Positions 1-8,967 of a stretch of 64,000 bases of DNA are shown here, one piece after another; within the stretch, counting starts at the first letter, position 1; every line of letters begins with the position of its first letter. The notes under the pieces were generated by a model. It was given only the letters and a program-made list of their open reading frames with translations, was not told the DNA's origin and made no database searches. The DNA is taken from assembly GCF_000422465.1 (NCBI RefSeq), contig NZ_KE383842.1:1571845-1635844 (forward strand), read 5' to 3'. This DNA comes from Paenibacillus harenae DSM 16969 (GTDB lineage Bacteria; Bacillota; Bacilli; Paenibacillales; Paenibacillaceae). The position numbers were made by a program, and so were the translations under genes.

Positions 1-812
1 AAGCCTTTCAGCTCGCGCGGCACAACCGTATACGCGCAGCGTACGCCGGTAAAGCCGGCTGTCTTGGAGAAGCTGCGGAATTCAATCGCCACTTCGCGGG
101 CGCCTTCGATTTCGTAGATGCTGTGCGGCACATCCTCTTCTTGGATGAACGCTTCATACGCCGAATCGTACAAAATAATGCAGTTGTTTGCTCTTGCGTA
201 ATCCACCCATACCTTCAGCTCTTCCTTCGTCAGCGTCATCCCGGTCGGGTTGTTCGGGTAGCACAAGTAAATAATATCCACCTTGCGGTCAGGCAAGCTC
301 GGCTTGAAATTATTTTCCGACGTGCATTCCAGGTAAGCGATATTCTCGTAGCGCTTTGTATCTTGATTGTATTTACCGGAACGGCCGGCCATTACATTCG
401 TATCCACATAAACCGGGTAAACCGGATCTTGCACCGCAACGATGCTGTTCTCGCTGAATATCTCTTGGATGTTGCCGACGTCGCATTTCGATCCGTCGCT
501 TACGAAAACTTCGTTCGAAGCGATCTCGATGCCGCGTGCTTTATAGTCATTTTCGATAATCGCTTGAATTAAGAAATCATAGCCCTGCTCCGGGCCGTAA
601 CCGCGGAAAGAACCGGGGGAAGCGAGCTCGTCCACCGCGCTGTGCATTGCGTTCAAAACGGCGTCCGGCAAACCGCGCGTTACATCGCCGATCCCGAGGC
701 TGATAATTTCAGCATTCGGATTTTCTTGAATAAACTTCGTGCGGCGCTTCGCAATTTCAGAAAATAAGTAGCTGCCCTGCAGCTCCAAATAATTTTGATT
801 AATAGCCGTCAT
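1..812 (-). CDS. dapL: LL-diaminopimelate aminotransferase (5' part; runs off the left edge)
   Basis: A PLP-dependent aminotransferase that converts tetrahydrodipicolinate directly to LL-2,6-diaminopimelate, the short DapL route to lysine and meso-DAP. About 270 N-terminal residues are visible. They include [13 protein letters not shown] near residues 46-58, the CYPNNPTG substrate-loop motif, and [10 protein letters not shown] with the PLP Schiff-base lysine at about residue 250. Family members are about 410 residues, so the last third lies outside the window. The ATG at 812 follows an AGGATAGGTGA ribosome site. The gene is alone on its visible side; the neighbouring rluD ends 111 bp upstream. 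Its product suits MurE in this window, which has the meso-DAP signature. The call is firm; only the C-terminus is unseen. Confidence 0.93.
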   Translation of the reverse strand, partial: MTAINQNYLELQGSYLFSEIAKRRTKFIQENPNAEIISLGIGDVTRGLPDAVLNAMHSAVDELASPGSFRGYGPEQGYDFLIQAIIENDYKARGIEIASNEVFVSDGSKCDVGNIQEIFSENSIVAVQDPVYPVYVDTNVMAGRSGKYNQDTKRYENIAYLECTSENNFKPSLPDRKVDIIYLCYPNNPTGMTLTKEELKVWVDYARANNCIILYDSAYEAFIQEEDVPHSIYEIEGAREVAIEFRSFSKTAGFTGVRCAYTVVPRELKG

Positions 813-923
813 TTAGATGTCACCTATCCTTAATTCTTCATAATTTTCTACCGTTAATGTTTAGAATATCGTACTTCCCGCTTCGAAATAATGAATAAAG
901 TGGTGAAAAGTTTGCACTATTTA

Positions 924-1862
924 CTACCTTAACCGCAAGCTGTTCAGCACATGCTCGAAATCGGCCGGCAGCGGCACCTCGAATTGAAGCCTTTCACCGC
1001 TTCGTGGGTGAGTAAAGCCAAGCGCCGCCGCATGCAAAGCTTGTCCGTCCAAGGCAACGGTCTTATTCCGCCCATACACGGGATCGCCGGCAAGCGGATG
1101 CCCGATATACTTCATGTGAACGCGAATTTGGTGGGTGCGGCCGGTCTCCAGCTGCAATTCCACAACCGTGTAGTCGCCTAGACGCTCCATGACGACAAAG
1201 TGGGTTACCGCATGCCTGCTGTTGCGCTCCGTTACCGTATACATCTTGCGGTCATTCGTATCGCGGCCGATCGGGGCGTCGACGGTGCCTTGATCATGAG
1301 GCAAATTACCGTGTACAAGAGCAATATATTTTCGGGTGACGGAATGCTCCTTCAATTGCTCCGCAAGCGAAATATGGGCAAGATCGTTTTTGGCCGCCAT
1401 CAAAAGCCCCGTCGTGTCCTTATCGATCCGATGAACGATACCCGGACGGATCATGCCGTTAATGCCCGACAAATCCTTGCAATGATGCATCAATGCATTC
1501 ACTAAAGTGCCGGATGAATGGCCGGGTGCCGGATGAACGACCATTCCGCGCGGCTTATTCACGACGATAAGGTCCGAATCCTCATAGAGGATCTCGAGCG
1601 GTATCGCCTCAGGCATAATCGCCGCATCCTCCGGTTCCGGAATTTGAAGCAAAACACGGTTATCGGCCGCAACCTTGTAATTGGCTTTAGCCGGCTTGCC
1701 GTCAACCTCTACGGCGCCTGCCCTAATCCATTCCTGCACCTGCGTACGCGATACGGCGGCATCGTCCAAGCTGTCAGTTATATATTTATCCAACCGTTCG
1801 CCGGATTGCTCCGCGCCTACTGTCCACTCCAATGCGTCTTCATTAAACGGGCTGCTGTTCAT
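924..1862 (-). CDS. rluD: RluD/YlyB-type 23S rRNA pseudouridine synthase
   Basis: A pseudouridine synthase of the RluA/RluD family, expected to act on large-subunit rRNA in the cytoplasm; the exact uridines cannot be read from the sequence. The 312-residue protein has an S4 RNA-binding domain (about residues 20-75). The catalytic domain has the family motif HRIDKDTTG, with catalytic Asp147, and the later GRTHQIRVH motif. It overlaps lspA by 20 bp, the same lspA-ylyB pairing as in Bacillus subtilis, so the two are probably cotranslated. In B. subtilis the next gene is pyrR; here it is dapL, so synteny breaks at this point. The ATG at 1862 has a weak AAGGAA-type ribosome site about 10 nt upstream. 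Confidence 0.93.
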   Translation of the reverse strand: MNSSPFNEDALEWTVGAEQSGERLDKYITDSLDDAAVSRTQVQEWIRAGAVEVDGKPAKANYKVAADNRVLLQIPEPEDAAIMPEAIPLEILYEDSDLIVVNKPRGMVVHPAPGHSSGTLVNALMHHCKDLSGINGMIRPGIVHRIDKDTTGLLMAAKNDLAHISLAEQLKEHSVTRKYIALVHGNLPHDQGTVDAPIGRDTNDRKMYTVTERNSRHAVTHFVVMERLGDYTVVELQLETGRTHQIRVHMKYIGHPLAGDPVYGRNKTVALDGQALHAAALGFTHPRSGERLQFEVPLPADFEHVLNSLRLR

Positions 1863-2364
1863 GATTGTTAGATTCCTTGTCCTCTCCGTTATCCATCGTT
1901 TTCTTCTCGTCCCTGGCAGCTAGCAGCGTATCGATTAAAATAAGCGCAACGCCGCAAACGATCGCGGAATCCGCCACGTTAAAAATCGGGAACTGGTAGC
2001 TTCCAAAATTAAATTGGAGAAAATCGACTACTTCGCCGAAACGGGCGCGGTCCAGGAAATTGCCGATTGCTCCTCCAAGCACTAAGCCGAGTCCAATCAA
2101 CAGCCAAGGCTTGGCCGTCTTGCGAACGACTTGAATATACCAGATGATGCCGGTCAGGATAACGATCGTAATAATGATGAAAAACAACCGCTGCCCTTGC
2201 AAAATGCCGAATGCGGCTCCGCTGTTGCGATGCGAGGTAATGAGAAAGAAATTGCCGATTACACTGATTTGTTCGCCCAGCTCTAACTGCGTTGCGATAA
2301 TTTTTTTCGTTACATAATCAAGAATAAACACGAGTAAAGCGATCCCGTAATAATAGTAACGCAT
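1843..2364 (-). CDS. lspA: Lipoprotein signal peptidase (signal peptidase II)
   Basis: The membrane aspartyl protease that removes signal peptides from prolipoproteins after diacylglyceryl transfer. The protein has 173 residues and four predicted membrane segments. Both catalytic aspartates sit in recognisable motifs: GNFLDRARFGEVVDF (Asp114) and FNVADSAI (Asp132). The C-terminal tail after residue 150 is hydrophilic and acidic, somewhat longer than in many LspA proteins. The ATG at 2364 follows TAGGAGTGATAGG. The gene overlaps rluD downstream and is divergent from the yteA-like gene. A possible extended -10 (TGATACAAT) lies about 45 bp upstream without a good -35. Substrates in this window would include the DUF4349 and YlaJ-like lipoproteins. 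Confidence 0.95.
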   Translation of the reverse strand: MRYYYYGIALLVFILDYVTKKIIATQLELGEQISVIGNFFLITSHRNSGAAFGILQGQRLFFIIITIVILTGIIWYIQVVRKTAKPWLLIGLGLVLGGAIGNFLDRARFGEVVDFLQFNFGSYQFPIFNVADSAIVCGVALILIDTLLAARDEKKTMDNGEDKESNNHEQQPV

Positions 2365-2537
2365 CCTATCACTCCTAAGTGCACTCCAATTTTATCATGT
2401 TATTTGATTGTATCATATCGTACGGAATAAGAGCCAGCGCTTGCCACTTTCCCTTCCATAGAAGTCCATACTGAAAAAGGCCGCTGTGGCAAAAGCTAAT
2501 AAGGCAATTTTATTATCGAAAGGACGGTGTGCTCCGC

Positions 2538-3269
2538 ATGACAACGATGAACGGCTCTCAGCTTCAATTGCTTCGGGACCGATTGCTGAACGATCAGCAT
2601 GATATCGAACGGCGGCTTGCGGAAAACGAACATTACGGACTTGCAAGCTCCCTTCGGGATGATACGGGCGAGCTGTCCCCCATTGATAATCACCCTGGCG
2701 ATACGGCAACGGAGCTCTATGAGCGTGAGAAGGACATTGCTCTTCTCGAGCAGGAGGATCTTCAATTAAGCCGGATCGATGCCGCGCTTGAAGCGATGAA
2801 TAACGGAACATACGGCATTTGCAAAGCCTGCGGCGAGGCGATTCCGTTCGAGCGTCTCGAAGCCGTTCCCGACACGCTTTACTGCATCGAGCATTCGCCC
2901 AGGCAGCAAATATCGCGCGACCGTCCGGCAGAGGAATCGCTGCTTAATCCGCCTTTCGGCAGAAGCAGTATGGATCAGCAAAGCTCCTACAACGGATTTG
3001 ACGGAGAGGATGCCTGGCAAATCGTTGAGCAGTGGGGCAATGCAGACTCTCCGGCGTTATCCGAAAACAGGGAAGTCACCGATTATAATCATATGAGCAT
3101 CGAATACGATGAGAATGACGGATTTGTCGAGCCGATCGAAAGCTTTGTCGCCACGGATATTACCGGACGCCATGTCTCCGTTATCCGAAACAGGGAATAC
3201 AATCGTTATATGCAAAGCGGCGAAGGCGATCACGGCCTCGAATATGAAGAACTTTACGATAACAAGTAG
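2538..3269 (+). CDS. yteA: YteA-like TraR/DksA zinc-finger protein
   Basis: A 243-residue member of the TraR/DksA C4 zinc-finger family, resembling Bacillus YteA, which is seen in spore formers and whose role is unsettled. The N-terminal third is helical and charged. The zinc-binding segment at about residues 95-120 reads CKACGEAIPFERLEA followed by YCIEH, so the second metal pair is Cys/His-like rather than CxxC. The C-terminal half is acidic and low in known motifs. I prefer the ATG at 2538, 13 nt after AAAGGA, over an in-frame GTG at 2529, which would sit only 2 nt from the ribosome site. The gene stops one base before the convergent DUF5665 gene ends, so the two 3' ends abut. Confidence 0.85.
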   Translation: MTTMNGSQLQLLRDRLLNDQHDIERRLAENEHYGLASSLRDDTGELSPIDNHPGDTATELYEREKDIALLEQEDLQLSRIDAALEAMNNGTYGICKACGEAIPFERLEAVPDTLYCIEHSPRQQISRDRPAEESLLNPPFGRSSMDQQSSYNGFDGEDAWQIVEQWGNADSPALSENREVTDYNHMSIEYDENDGFVEPIESFVATDITGRHVSVIRNREYNRYMQSGEGDHGLEYEELYDNK

Positions 3270-3608
3270 CTAGTATGTTTTTCCTTCAAGCTGAATTTGT
3301 ACAATCCGGACGATATCGGCGATGTAGTCCCCGATAATCGGTAAGTTAAGCGCTCCTAATATGCGCAGCACATATAGGATGGTAGCGGCAAAAAAAGTGA
3401 AGCCGATCGCGATACCGATGCCCCGCGCCGTTCCGGCAAGCAAGTTTTTCCAAATAAGCGTCCATGGCTTATTAAGCAGCCTCACATAATCGGCGATCTG
3501 GGTACGTTCCATATCCTTCGCGATTCCTTGAAGCCGCAGATCAAGCTTGCTTAAGGATGAATGCAATTCCTGTAAATTTTTCGGTTGATCCGGATGATTA
3601 GGTTTCAT
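3270..3608 (-). CDS. DUF5665 small membrane protein
   Basis: A 112-residue protein of the DUF5665 family, common in Bacillales and of unknown function. The N-terminal 60 residues are hydrophilic and partly coiled (LQELHSSLSKLDLRLQGIAK). A single membrane segment follows, around IGIAIGFTFFAATILYVL, and a short amphipathic tail. The ATG at 3608 lies 8 nt after GGAAAGGGG; two upstream in-frame starts (TTG at 3632, ATG at 3617) sit on or before that ribosome site and are less likely. The gene lies just past the ileS terminator hairpin on the same strand, so it may be read partly by readthrough from ileS. No promoter of its own is obvious. Confidence 0.8.
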   Translation of the reverse strand: MKPNHPDQPKNLQELHSSLSKLDLRLQGIAKDMERTQIADYVRLLNKPWTLIWKNLLAGTARGIGIAIGFTFFAATILYVLRILGALNLPIIGDYIADIVRIVQIQLEGKTY

Positions 3609-3632
3609 ATGAGGCATCCCCTTTCCAAACAA

Positions 3633-3714
3633 TAAAACGAGGTCAGCCTGCCGGCAGCTGCGTCAAGCGGGCATGCTTTTGCTTGGCTGTCAGCTGCCTG
3701 CGGGCGGCCTCGTT
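3633..3714 (-). terminator. Terminator-like hairpin after ileS
   Basis: Arms at 3636-3660 and 3691-3714 (AACGAGG...GGCAGCTG against CAGCTGCC...CCTCGTT) pair over about 24 bp with few mismatches and a 30-nt loop. On the minus strand the stem is followed by TTTTATTG. It lies between the ileS stop and the DUF5665 start. Confidence 0.75.
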
Positions 3715-3745
3715 CATGTTTGACCATTCCCTCTATACTATATCC

Positions 3746-6700
3746 TTATCCGCGAATGTAAATCCCTATTCCTTTATCTCCGAGCATAACCCTTTCCATT
3801 TGCGGCGCGGTCTCATAAGTTACCGTTTGAACCAGCACGTTCTCATGCAGCACCTCGGCAAATGCGTCGAGCGCCGCCCTTAGTTCCGAATCGACATCGA
3901 GCACCAGGTCAATCCGTTTCTCGATCGGCAGATCCCGTTTTTTGCGCGTGTCTTGAACGGCGCGGATCACTTCGCGCACCCAGCCCTCTTGCTCAAGCTC
4001 GGGGGTAATATCCGTATTGAGCGCAACCGTAATTCCATTGCCGGATGCGGAAGCGAAACCGGACTTCGCCTGCTTCTCGATCAGCAGTTCATCAACCGAT
4101 ACGGCCAGCTGTTCCCCTTCGGCGCTTGTAAAATCAAAGCTGCCGCCGTTAACGATAGCGCGCGTCCGTTCAGCGGTTAAAGCTTTTAGCTCCGCTTGGA
4201 TCGGACCTACATTTCTACCGTACTTCTTCCCGGCAATCTTTAGATTCAGCTTCAATGTGAAATCCACGAAGCCGCTGTCCGAATTTTGTACGGAGATCGC
4301 TTTTACATTGATCTCATCCTTGACGATCTCCTCATAATCCGCAATATTGAATTCGCGGTCAAGCGATACGATAAGCTCTGACAATGGCTGACGCGTCTTG
4401 ATCCCCGTCTCGTTACGCACGTTGCGCGCCAGCTCGACGATTTGCTTCGCGCTTTCCATATCTCGTTCCAGCATCTCGTCGATCAGAGCGTTGTCCGCCT
4501 GCGGATAATCCGCCAGATGCACGCTGCTTTCCCCGCCCAGATTGCGGTGCACGTCATCGGCAAGCAGCGGCGCATATGGAGCGATGAGCCGCGACAGCGT
4601 AAGCAGCACGCCTCGAAGCGTCTGGTAGGCCGCTATTTTATCCCCGGAAAGCCCGCTGCCCCAGAAGCGGTCGCGGGAACGGCGGATGTACCAGTTGCTG
4701 AGCTCGTCAACGAAATTCTCGATCGATTTCGCCGGATTCAGGAAATCATTCGTATCGAGACCTTTGGTCACAGCGTTGATCAAGCTGTTCAGTCTTGAAA
4801 TAATCCAGCGGTCGAGCTTGTTATCCGAATTGCTTTCAGGATGGGCGAGATAGTCAAAGCCGTCAATCGATGCATATAGAGCGTAGAAAGCATGCGTATT
4901 GACGATTGTGTCAATGACCTTCGACTTCGCTTCCCCTACGATACCGCGCGAGAAACGTTTGCTGTTCCAAGGCGCGCTGTCCGCAAGAAGCGCCCAGCGG
5001 AAAGCGTCCGTTCCGTATTCATTAATGATCTCCCATGGATCGATGACATTCCCTTTCGACTTGGACATTTTCTGGCCGTTCTCATCCAAAATATGACCCG
5101 TCGAAATAACGGCTTTGTACGGCGCTTTGCCGTTATAAAGCGTGGAAACCGCCAGCAGGCTGTAGAACCAGCCGCGCGTCTGGTCGATCCCTTCGCAGAT
5201 AATATCCGCCGGATACTGCTCCGCGAATTGGTCGCCGTTCTCGAACGGATGATGATGCTGCGCGAACGGCATAGAGCCGCTGTCGAACCAGACGTCGATC
5301 ACTTCAGGCGTGCGGGTCATAACCGCTCCTTCGGCGAACGGCGATTTCAGCTTGATACCGTCCACATACGGCTTGTGAAGCTCGATATCCTCCGGAACGT
5401 CTCCTACCGCCATGGCGCGGAGATCCGCAATGCTGCCCGGCGAATATTCTTTGCCGGTCGCTTCGCACACCCATACGTTAAGCGGCGTTCCCCAGTAACG
5501 ATTGCGGCTGATATTCCAGTCCACCAGGTCCTCCAGGAACTTTCCGAAGCGGCCCTCGCGGATATGGCCGGGATACCAGTCCACGCCGTTATTATTGGCG
5601 ATCAATTGATCCTTGACGGCAGTCGTCTTGATGAACCAGCTTTCCATCGCATAATAAATGAGCGGCGTTTTGCATCGCCAGCAGAACGGGTAGCTGTGCT
5701 CATAACGCTCCTTGGAATAAAGCAAGCCGCGCTCGCTCAGCATCTTCACGATGTCGATGTCCAGCTCTGCGTCTTTGACGAACCGACCGGCGAAATCCGT
5801 TACTTCTGCGGTGTAACGCCCTGCCAGGTCAACGACGTTCAGCATGCCGATACCGTTCTCGCGCGATACGCGATAGTCGTCCTCGCCGTGTGCCGGAGCG
5901 ATATGCACGATTCCTGTACCGCTCGCGTCGCTGACGAAATCGCCTGCAATGACGATGTGGCCTTTCTCAACCTGTACGTAACGGAACGGCGGTAAGTAGC
6001 TGCGTCCGACCAGCTCCGAGCCTTTCAAGACGGACAGAACTTCATAGTCTTCCTTCAGCACGTTCTCCGCCAGCGCCTCGGCCACAATGAATACTTCGCC
6101 GTTCTTGGAAGCACGGACATAATTCAGCTCCGGGTTCACGGCAAGCGCCACATTCGCAGGAAGCGTCCACGGCGTAGTCGTCCATGCCAGGATGGATTCA
6201 CCCGAATCGCTCAGCTTGAACTTCACGGTTGCGCTTAGATCCTTGACATCTTCATAGCCCTGGGCAACCTCATGCGAGCTAAGGGTTGTCTGGCAATCCG
6301 GGCAATAAGGACTTACACGGTGACCGCGGTACAGCAGTCCTTTGCCGTGAATCGTCGATAAAATATGCCATACGCTTTCGATATAAGAGTTCTTCAGCGT
6401 AATATACGGATTGTCCAGGTCTGTCCAGTAAGCGATAGCTTCGGTCAATTCGCGCCATTGCTTCTCATACTCGAACACGCTGTCCTTACACTTCTTCACG
6501 AACTTCTCGACGCCGTACTCCTCGATTTCCTGCTTGCCCGAGATGCCAAGCTGCTTCTCGACGCCAAGCTCAACCGGCAGGCCGTGCGTATCCCAGCCGG
6601 CTTTGCGGACGACGCGATAGCCGGCCATCGTCTTATAACGGCAAATAAAATCCTTAATTACGCGGCCGAGGACGTGACCGATATGCGGCGCCCCGTTAGC

Positions 6701-6844
6701 GGTCGGCGGTCCTTCATAGAATACGAAATTCGGTTTGCCTTCACGATTCGTAATCGACTTTTTGAACGTATCCTCTGTTTTCCATTGCTCCAATACACGC
6801 AGCTCACGGCTGCGGGCGCGTTCCTTCACGTCTACGCGTTGCAT
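3746..6844 (-). CDS. ileS: Isoleucyl-tRNA synthetase, type 2 (eukaryote-like) form
   Basis: Charges tRNA-Ile with isoleucine. The class I signatures are present: HIGH at residues 54-57 inside YEGPPTANGAPHIGH, and KMSKS at 592-596, with GWDTHGLPVE between them. At 1032 residues, with YEGPPTANG rather than the DGPPYANG of type 1 enzymes, it belongs to the IleS2 group; B. subtilis has a 921-residue IleS1 at the same locus next to divIVA. IleS2 enzymes are known for low mupirocin sensitivity. The hyper-resistant forms have an altered HIGH motif, which is canonical here. The ATG at 6844 follows AGGAGG by 9 nt. An in-frame extension of 40 codons upstream translates the T-box leader and is not real. 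Expression is governed by that T-box. Confidence 0.96.
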   Translation of the reverse strand: MQRVDVKERARSRELRVLEQWKTEDTFKKSITNREGKPNFVFYEGPPTANGAPHIGHVLGRVIKDFICRYKTMAGYRVVRKAGWDTHGLPVELGVEKQLGISGKQEIEEYGVEKFVKKCKDSVFEYEKQWRELTEAIAYWTDLDNPYITLKNSYIESVWHILSTIHGKGLLYRGHRVSPYCPDCQTTLSSHEVAQGYEDVKDLSATVKFKLSDSGESILAWTTTPWTLPANVALAVNPELNYVRASKNGEVFIVAEALAENVLKEDYEVLSVLKGSELVGRSYLPPFRYVQVEKGHIVIAGDFVSDASGTGIVHIAPAHGEDDYRVSRENGIGMLNVVDLAGRYTAEVTDFAGRFVKDAELDIDIVKMLSERGLLYSKERYEHSYPFCWRCKTPLIYYAMESWFIKTTAVKDQLIANNNGVDWYPGHIREGRFGKFLEDLVDWNISRNRYWGTPLNVWVCEATGKEYSPGSIADLRAMAVGDVPEDIELHKPYVDGIKLKSPFAEGAVMTRTPEVIDVWFDSGSMPFAQHHHPFENGDQFAEQYPADIICEGIDQTRGWFYSLLAVSTLYNGKAPYKAVISTGHILDENGQKMSKSKGNVIDPWEIINEYGTDAFRWALLADSAPWNSKRFSRGIVGEAKSKVIDTIVNTHAFYALYASIDGFDYLAHPESNSDNKLDRWIISRLNSLINAVTKGLDTNDFLNPAKSIENFVDELSNWYIRRSRDRFWGSGLSGDKIAAYQTLRGVLLTLSRLIAPYAPLLADDVHRNLGGESSVHLADYPQADNALIDEMLERDMESAKQIVELARNVRNETGIKTRQPLSELIVSLDREFNIADYEEIVKDEINVKAISVQNSDSGFVDFTLKLNLKIAGKKYGRNVGPIQAELKALTAERTRAIVNGGSFDFTSAEGEQLAVSVDELLIEKQAKSGFASASGNGITVALNTDITPELEQEGWVREVIRAVQDTRKKRDLPIEKRIDLVLDVDSELRAALDAFAEVLHENVLVQTVTYETAPQMERVMLGDKGIGIYIRG

Positions 6845-6863
6845 TGCTTCAGCCTCCTGTTTG

Positions 6864-7190
6864 TAAAACAAAAATAAAGCCTCATCCCTATGAGAAGGGA
6901 CGAGGCTTAGTCGCGTTACCACCCTTGTTCCGCGCGCTTGCAATGACATGGCAAGCTTGTGCATGCAGACGCTTAAATCAAGCCCTGCCTATCGCGGCAC
7001 CTTAGTCGCGAGCCAAACAGCTCGCGTTCCCTGTAACGGGGGACATCCGTCAGCGCTTATTGCCGCATTCGCAGGTTCGGCGCCGCTTCTCGGAGAGGAT
7101 ATTCCGCAATGGCACACACGCCGGGCTTTCAGCAATCGCCGGCTCTCTGGGGAGTGGTCCAAGAACGTACTTGTTCTCGTCAACGAAGTT
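6864..7190 (-). promoter_or_regulatory. T-box leader, isoleucine-specific, upstream of ileS
   Basis: Read on the minus strand, the leader shows a Stem I with an AGTA turn (GAACAAGTACGTTC) and apical elements (GATTGCTGAAAGCC). The specifier loop GGAATATCCTC has the Ile codon ATC at 7098-7100. The T-box core AAGGGTGGTAACGCG lies at 6912-6926, followed by an intrinsic terminator. Uncharged tRNA-Ile would pair with the specifier and the core and prevent termination, raising ileS expression on isoleucine shortage. The element identity is clear; exact ends are approximate. Confidence 0.95.
6865..6908 (-). terminator. T-box-controlled terminator before ileS
   Basis: The stem AAGCCTCGTCCC / GGGATGAGGCTT (6876-6908) is followed on the minus strand by TTTATTTTTGTTTT. 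Its 5' arm overlaps the T-box antiterminator, as in known T-box leaders. Confidence 0.92.
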
Positions 7191-7214
7191 TCAATTATCA
7201 CTTGATTACTATTA

Positions 7215-7244
7215 GTTATAGCTTAAATACGGGCTATATGTCAA
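7215..7244 (-). promoter_or_regulatory. Sigma-A promoter of the T-box-ileS unit
   Basis: Consensus -35 TTGACA (7239-7244), 18-bp spacer and -10 TATAAC (7215-7220). Predicted start of transcription is near 7207, just before the T-box Stem I. Confidence 0.85.
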
Positions 7245-7269
7245 ATAGCGATTCGCCCATTTGCTAAAG

Positions 7270-7773
7270 CTACCCGCGCTGCAGCTCGATCTCCGATATT
7301 CTCGATTGCTGCTGCGGCTCCAGCGTCTCCCATCCGTCCGCGCTAAGCAGTTCAAGCTGCGCTTCCACCAATGTGCGGAATCTTGCACGGTAAACCGAAG
7401 CTTGCTTCTTAAGCTCCTCCACTTCAAGCGAAACCTTACGCGATTTGGCGAGCGAGTCATTAATGATACGGTCGGCGTTTTTCTCCGATTCCTTGATAAT
7501 GAGCTGCGCTTCCTTCTTCGCGTTGTTTTTCACTTCATCCGCCGCTTCCTGCGCAACGATGATCGTCTTGCTGAGCGTTTCTTCAATATTCGTAAAATGA
7601 TTCAATCGTTCCTGCAAATTCAGCACTTGATTTTGCAGTTCTTTATTTTCACGAATGAGCGATTCGTAATCCTTGATGACTTGATCGAGAAATTCGTTAA
7701 CTTCATCCTCGTCATAACCGCGCAATCTCCGGCCAAACTCTTTGTTATGTATGTCCAATGGCGATAACGGCAT
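7270..7773 (-). CDS. divIVA: DivIVA cell-division/polarity protein
   Basis: A coiled-coil scaffold that binds curved membrane at poles and septa and recruits partners for septum placement and, in spore formers, chromosome anchoring. The first ~60 residues carry the family's membrane-binding domain (PLSPLDIHNKEF, then RGYDEDEVNEFLDQV). The rest is continuous coiled coil rich in E, K and Q. Length is 167 residues, usual for Bacillales. The ATG at 7773 follows AGAGGAGGTGCGCC; the longer GTG start at 7803 lacks a ribosome site. It closes the ylm cluster (ylmH, yggT, sepF upstream), the same order as in B. subtilis. I see no clear hairpin terminator between it and the ileS promoter. Confidence 0.95.
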   Translation of the reverse strand: MPLSPLDIHNKEFGRRLRGYDEDEVNEFLDQVIKDYESLIRENKELQNQVLNLQERLNHFTNIEETLSKTIIVAQEAADEVKNNAKKEAQLIIKESEKNADRIINDSLAKSRKVSLEVEELKKQASVYRARFRTLVEAQLELLSADGWETLEPQQQSRISEIELQRG

Positions 7774-7870
7774 TGGCGCACCTCCTCTGGGTATTTGTGA
7801 CACTGCTTACCGGATCACATGAGTTTTATGAGAAAACATTCGACAACCACACAAAAAATCCTGCATTCCA

Positions 7871-8656
7871 TTAAATAAATTTGCCAATTCTGACTCGAAT
7901 CCTGCCTTTTTTTGTCACGCCGTCAACTTCAATCACTTTGAATCGACCAAGCCCTTTGAAAGAGACGACATCTCCCGAGCGGAGCGGCGAGGAGGGATCC
8001 TCTTCCGCTTTCCAGTTCACTCGGCAGCGTCCGGCTCGAATCGGATCAACGATTTTGGACCGGCTCACCCGGTAGACGTCGCTTGCGATTCCGTCCAGAC
8101 GCAAAGAGGCGACGGACAGGCTCATTTCCTCCAGCTTTGGAATGATGGTCAGAAGCTCCGTGAGCGGAATGACGTCGGTCATGACATTCACCCGATGTAC
8201 CTGCCTCAGGTGGATATTTAAATAATCGGCAATTTCATCCGTAACAATGATATGACAGAATTGACCATGGACATGAATGTCTCCGATCCGGTCGCGCTTA
8301 ATGCCAAGACCGAGCAGGGCGCCAAGAAAATCGCCATGATCCAGCTCCAGCCGGGCTTGTCCCGGCCCGCCGTGAACCGCAAGCACCGAAATGCCTGCGT
8401 CCTCGCTGTCCAAATCCCGGTAATCCGGCCCGATCATGGCCCGCTGACGTTCCGCCTGCGGATACCCGCCGTCAAAGCGCACAATGACGTCGGGATTGCG
8501 ATTGGCGAGCATGGTCACCATTTGCGCTTGCCTCGGGTCTAAAAAATCGGTCCGCTTCAGCTCGTGCTGCTGTGCGGACCGCTCTATCCATTCCAATGCC
8601 CGATCCACGAAAGGTTTTTCTTCGGGGTGGAAATGATCATATATGCCTTGTTTCAT
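7871..8656 (-). CDS. ylmH: YlmH, S4-domain RNA-binding protein
   Basis: A 261-residue YlmH-family protein. The N-terminal part (to about residue 80) and a central alpha/beta domain precede a C-terminal S4 RNA-binding fold (about residues 180-255) with the typical RLDGIASDVYRVSRSKI and GDVVSFKGLGRF elements. B. subtilis YlmH is a paralogue of RqcP, and recent work links it to ribosome-associated quality control; earlier work tied the locus to division. It sits between yggT and divIVA, as in other Bacillales. The ATG at 8656 follows AAAGGAATGAAG. The family call is firm; the role here rests on homologues. Confidence 0.9.
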   Translation of the reverse strand: MKQGIYDHFHPEEKPFVDRALEWIERSAQQHELKRTDFLDPRQAQMVTMLANRNPDVIVRFDGGYPQAERQRAMIGPDYRDLDSEDAGISVLAVHGGPGQARLELDHGDFLGALLGLGIKRDRIGDIHVHGQFCHIIVTDEIADYLNIHLRQVHRVNVMTDVIPLTELLTIIPKLEEMSLSVASLRLDGIASDVYRVSRSKIVDPIRAGRCRVNWKAEEDPSSPLRSGDVVSFKGLGRFKVIEVDGVTKKGRIRVRIGKFI

Positions 8657-8687
8657 ACGTCTTCATTCCTTTAAACAAAGAAGTCCA

Positions 8688-8957
8688 TCACTTCACAAAG
8701 AAACCTATTACCGCGATTAATCCATACGCTATGAAGCGCAGCGCGAATACGGCCAATATCGGCGATAGATCAAGCATCCCGCCGATCGGTGGGATAAATC
8801 TTCTAAAGATACCTAAGTACGGTTCAACGAGCTTGCCTAAAAACACCCCGATAAAGCTTTCACGGGCGTTAGGCAGCCAAGAAAGCAGCACATAACCGAT
8901 AATCATAAAGGTGTAAATATTTTGTAACGTCATAACTGCGTAAGTTACTTTATCCAT
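8688..8957 (-). CDS. YggT-family membrane protein (YlmG-like)
   Basis: An 89-residue integral membrane protein of the YggT family with two hydrophobic segments. The first, near the N-terminus, contains IYTFMIIGYVLLSWLP; the second lies at the C-terminus. The hallmark loop contains EPYLGIFRRFIPPIGG and DLSPILA. Relatives are implicated in membrane organisation and, in plastids, in nucleoid and division-related placement; a molecular role in Bacillales is not established. The gene lies 10 bp after sepF and 31 bp before ylmH and is clearly part of the same transcription unit. Confidence 0.9.
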   Translation of the reverse strand: MDKVTYAVMTLQNIYTFMIIGYVLLSWLPNARESFIGVFLGKLVEPYLGIFRRFIPPIGGMLDLSPILAVFALRFIAYGLIAVIGFFVK

Positions 8958-8967
8958 TATCTCAAGG

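Noticed and set aside
4892-5995. Long open frame (367 codons) opposite ileS
   Set aside because: Fully antisense to a conserved synthetase, Arg-rich and without family similarity; typical of the antisense frame in this base composition.
6845-6964. N-terminal extension of IleS by 40 residues
   Set aside because: The codons translate the T-box core and terminator; the ribosome site lies after them and the family starts at the later ATG.
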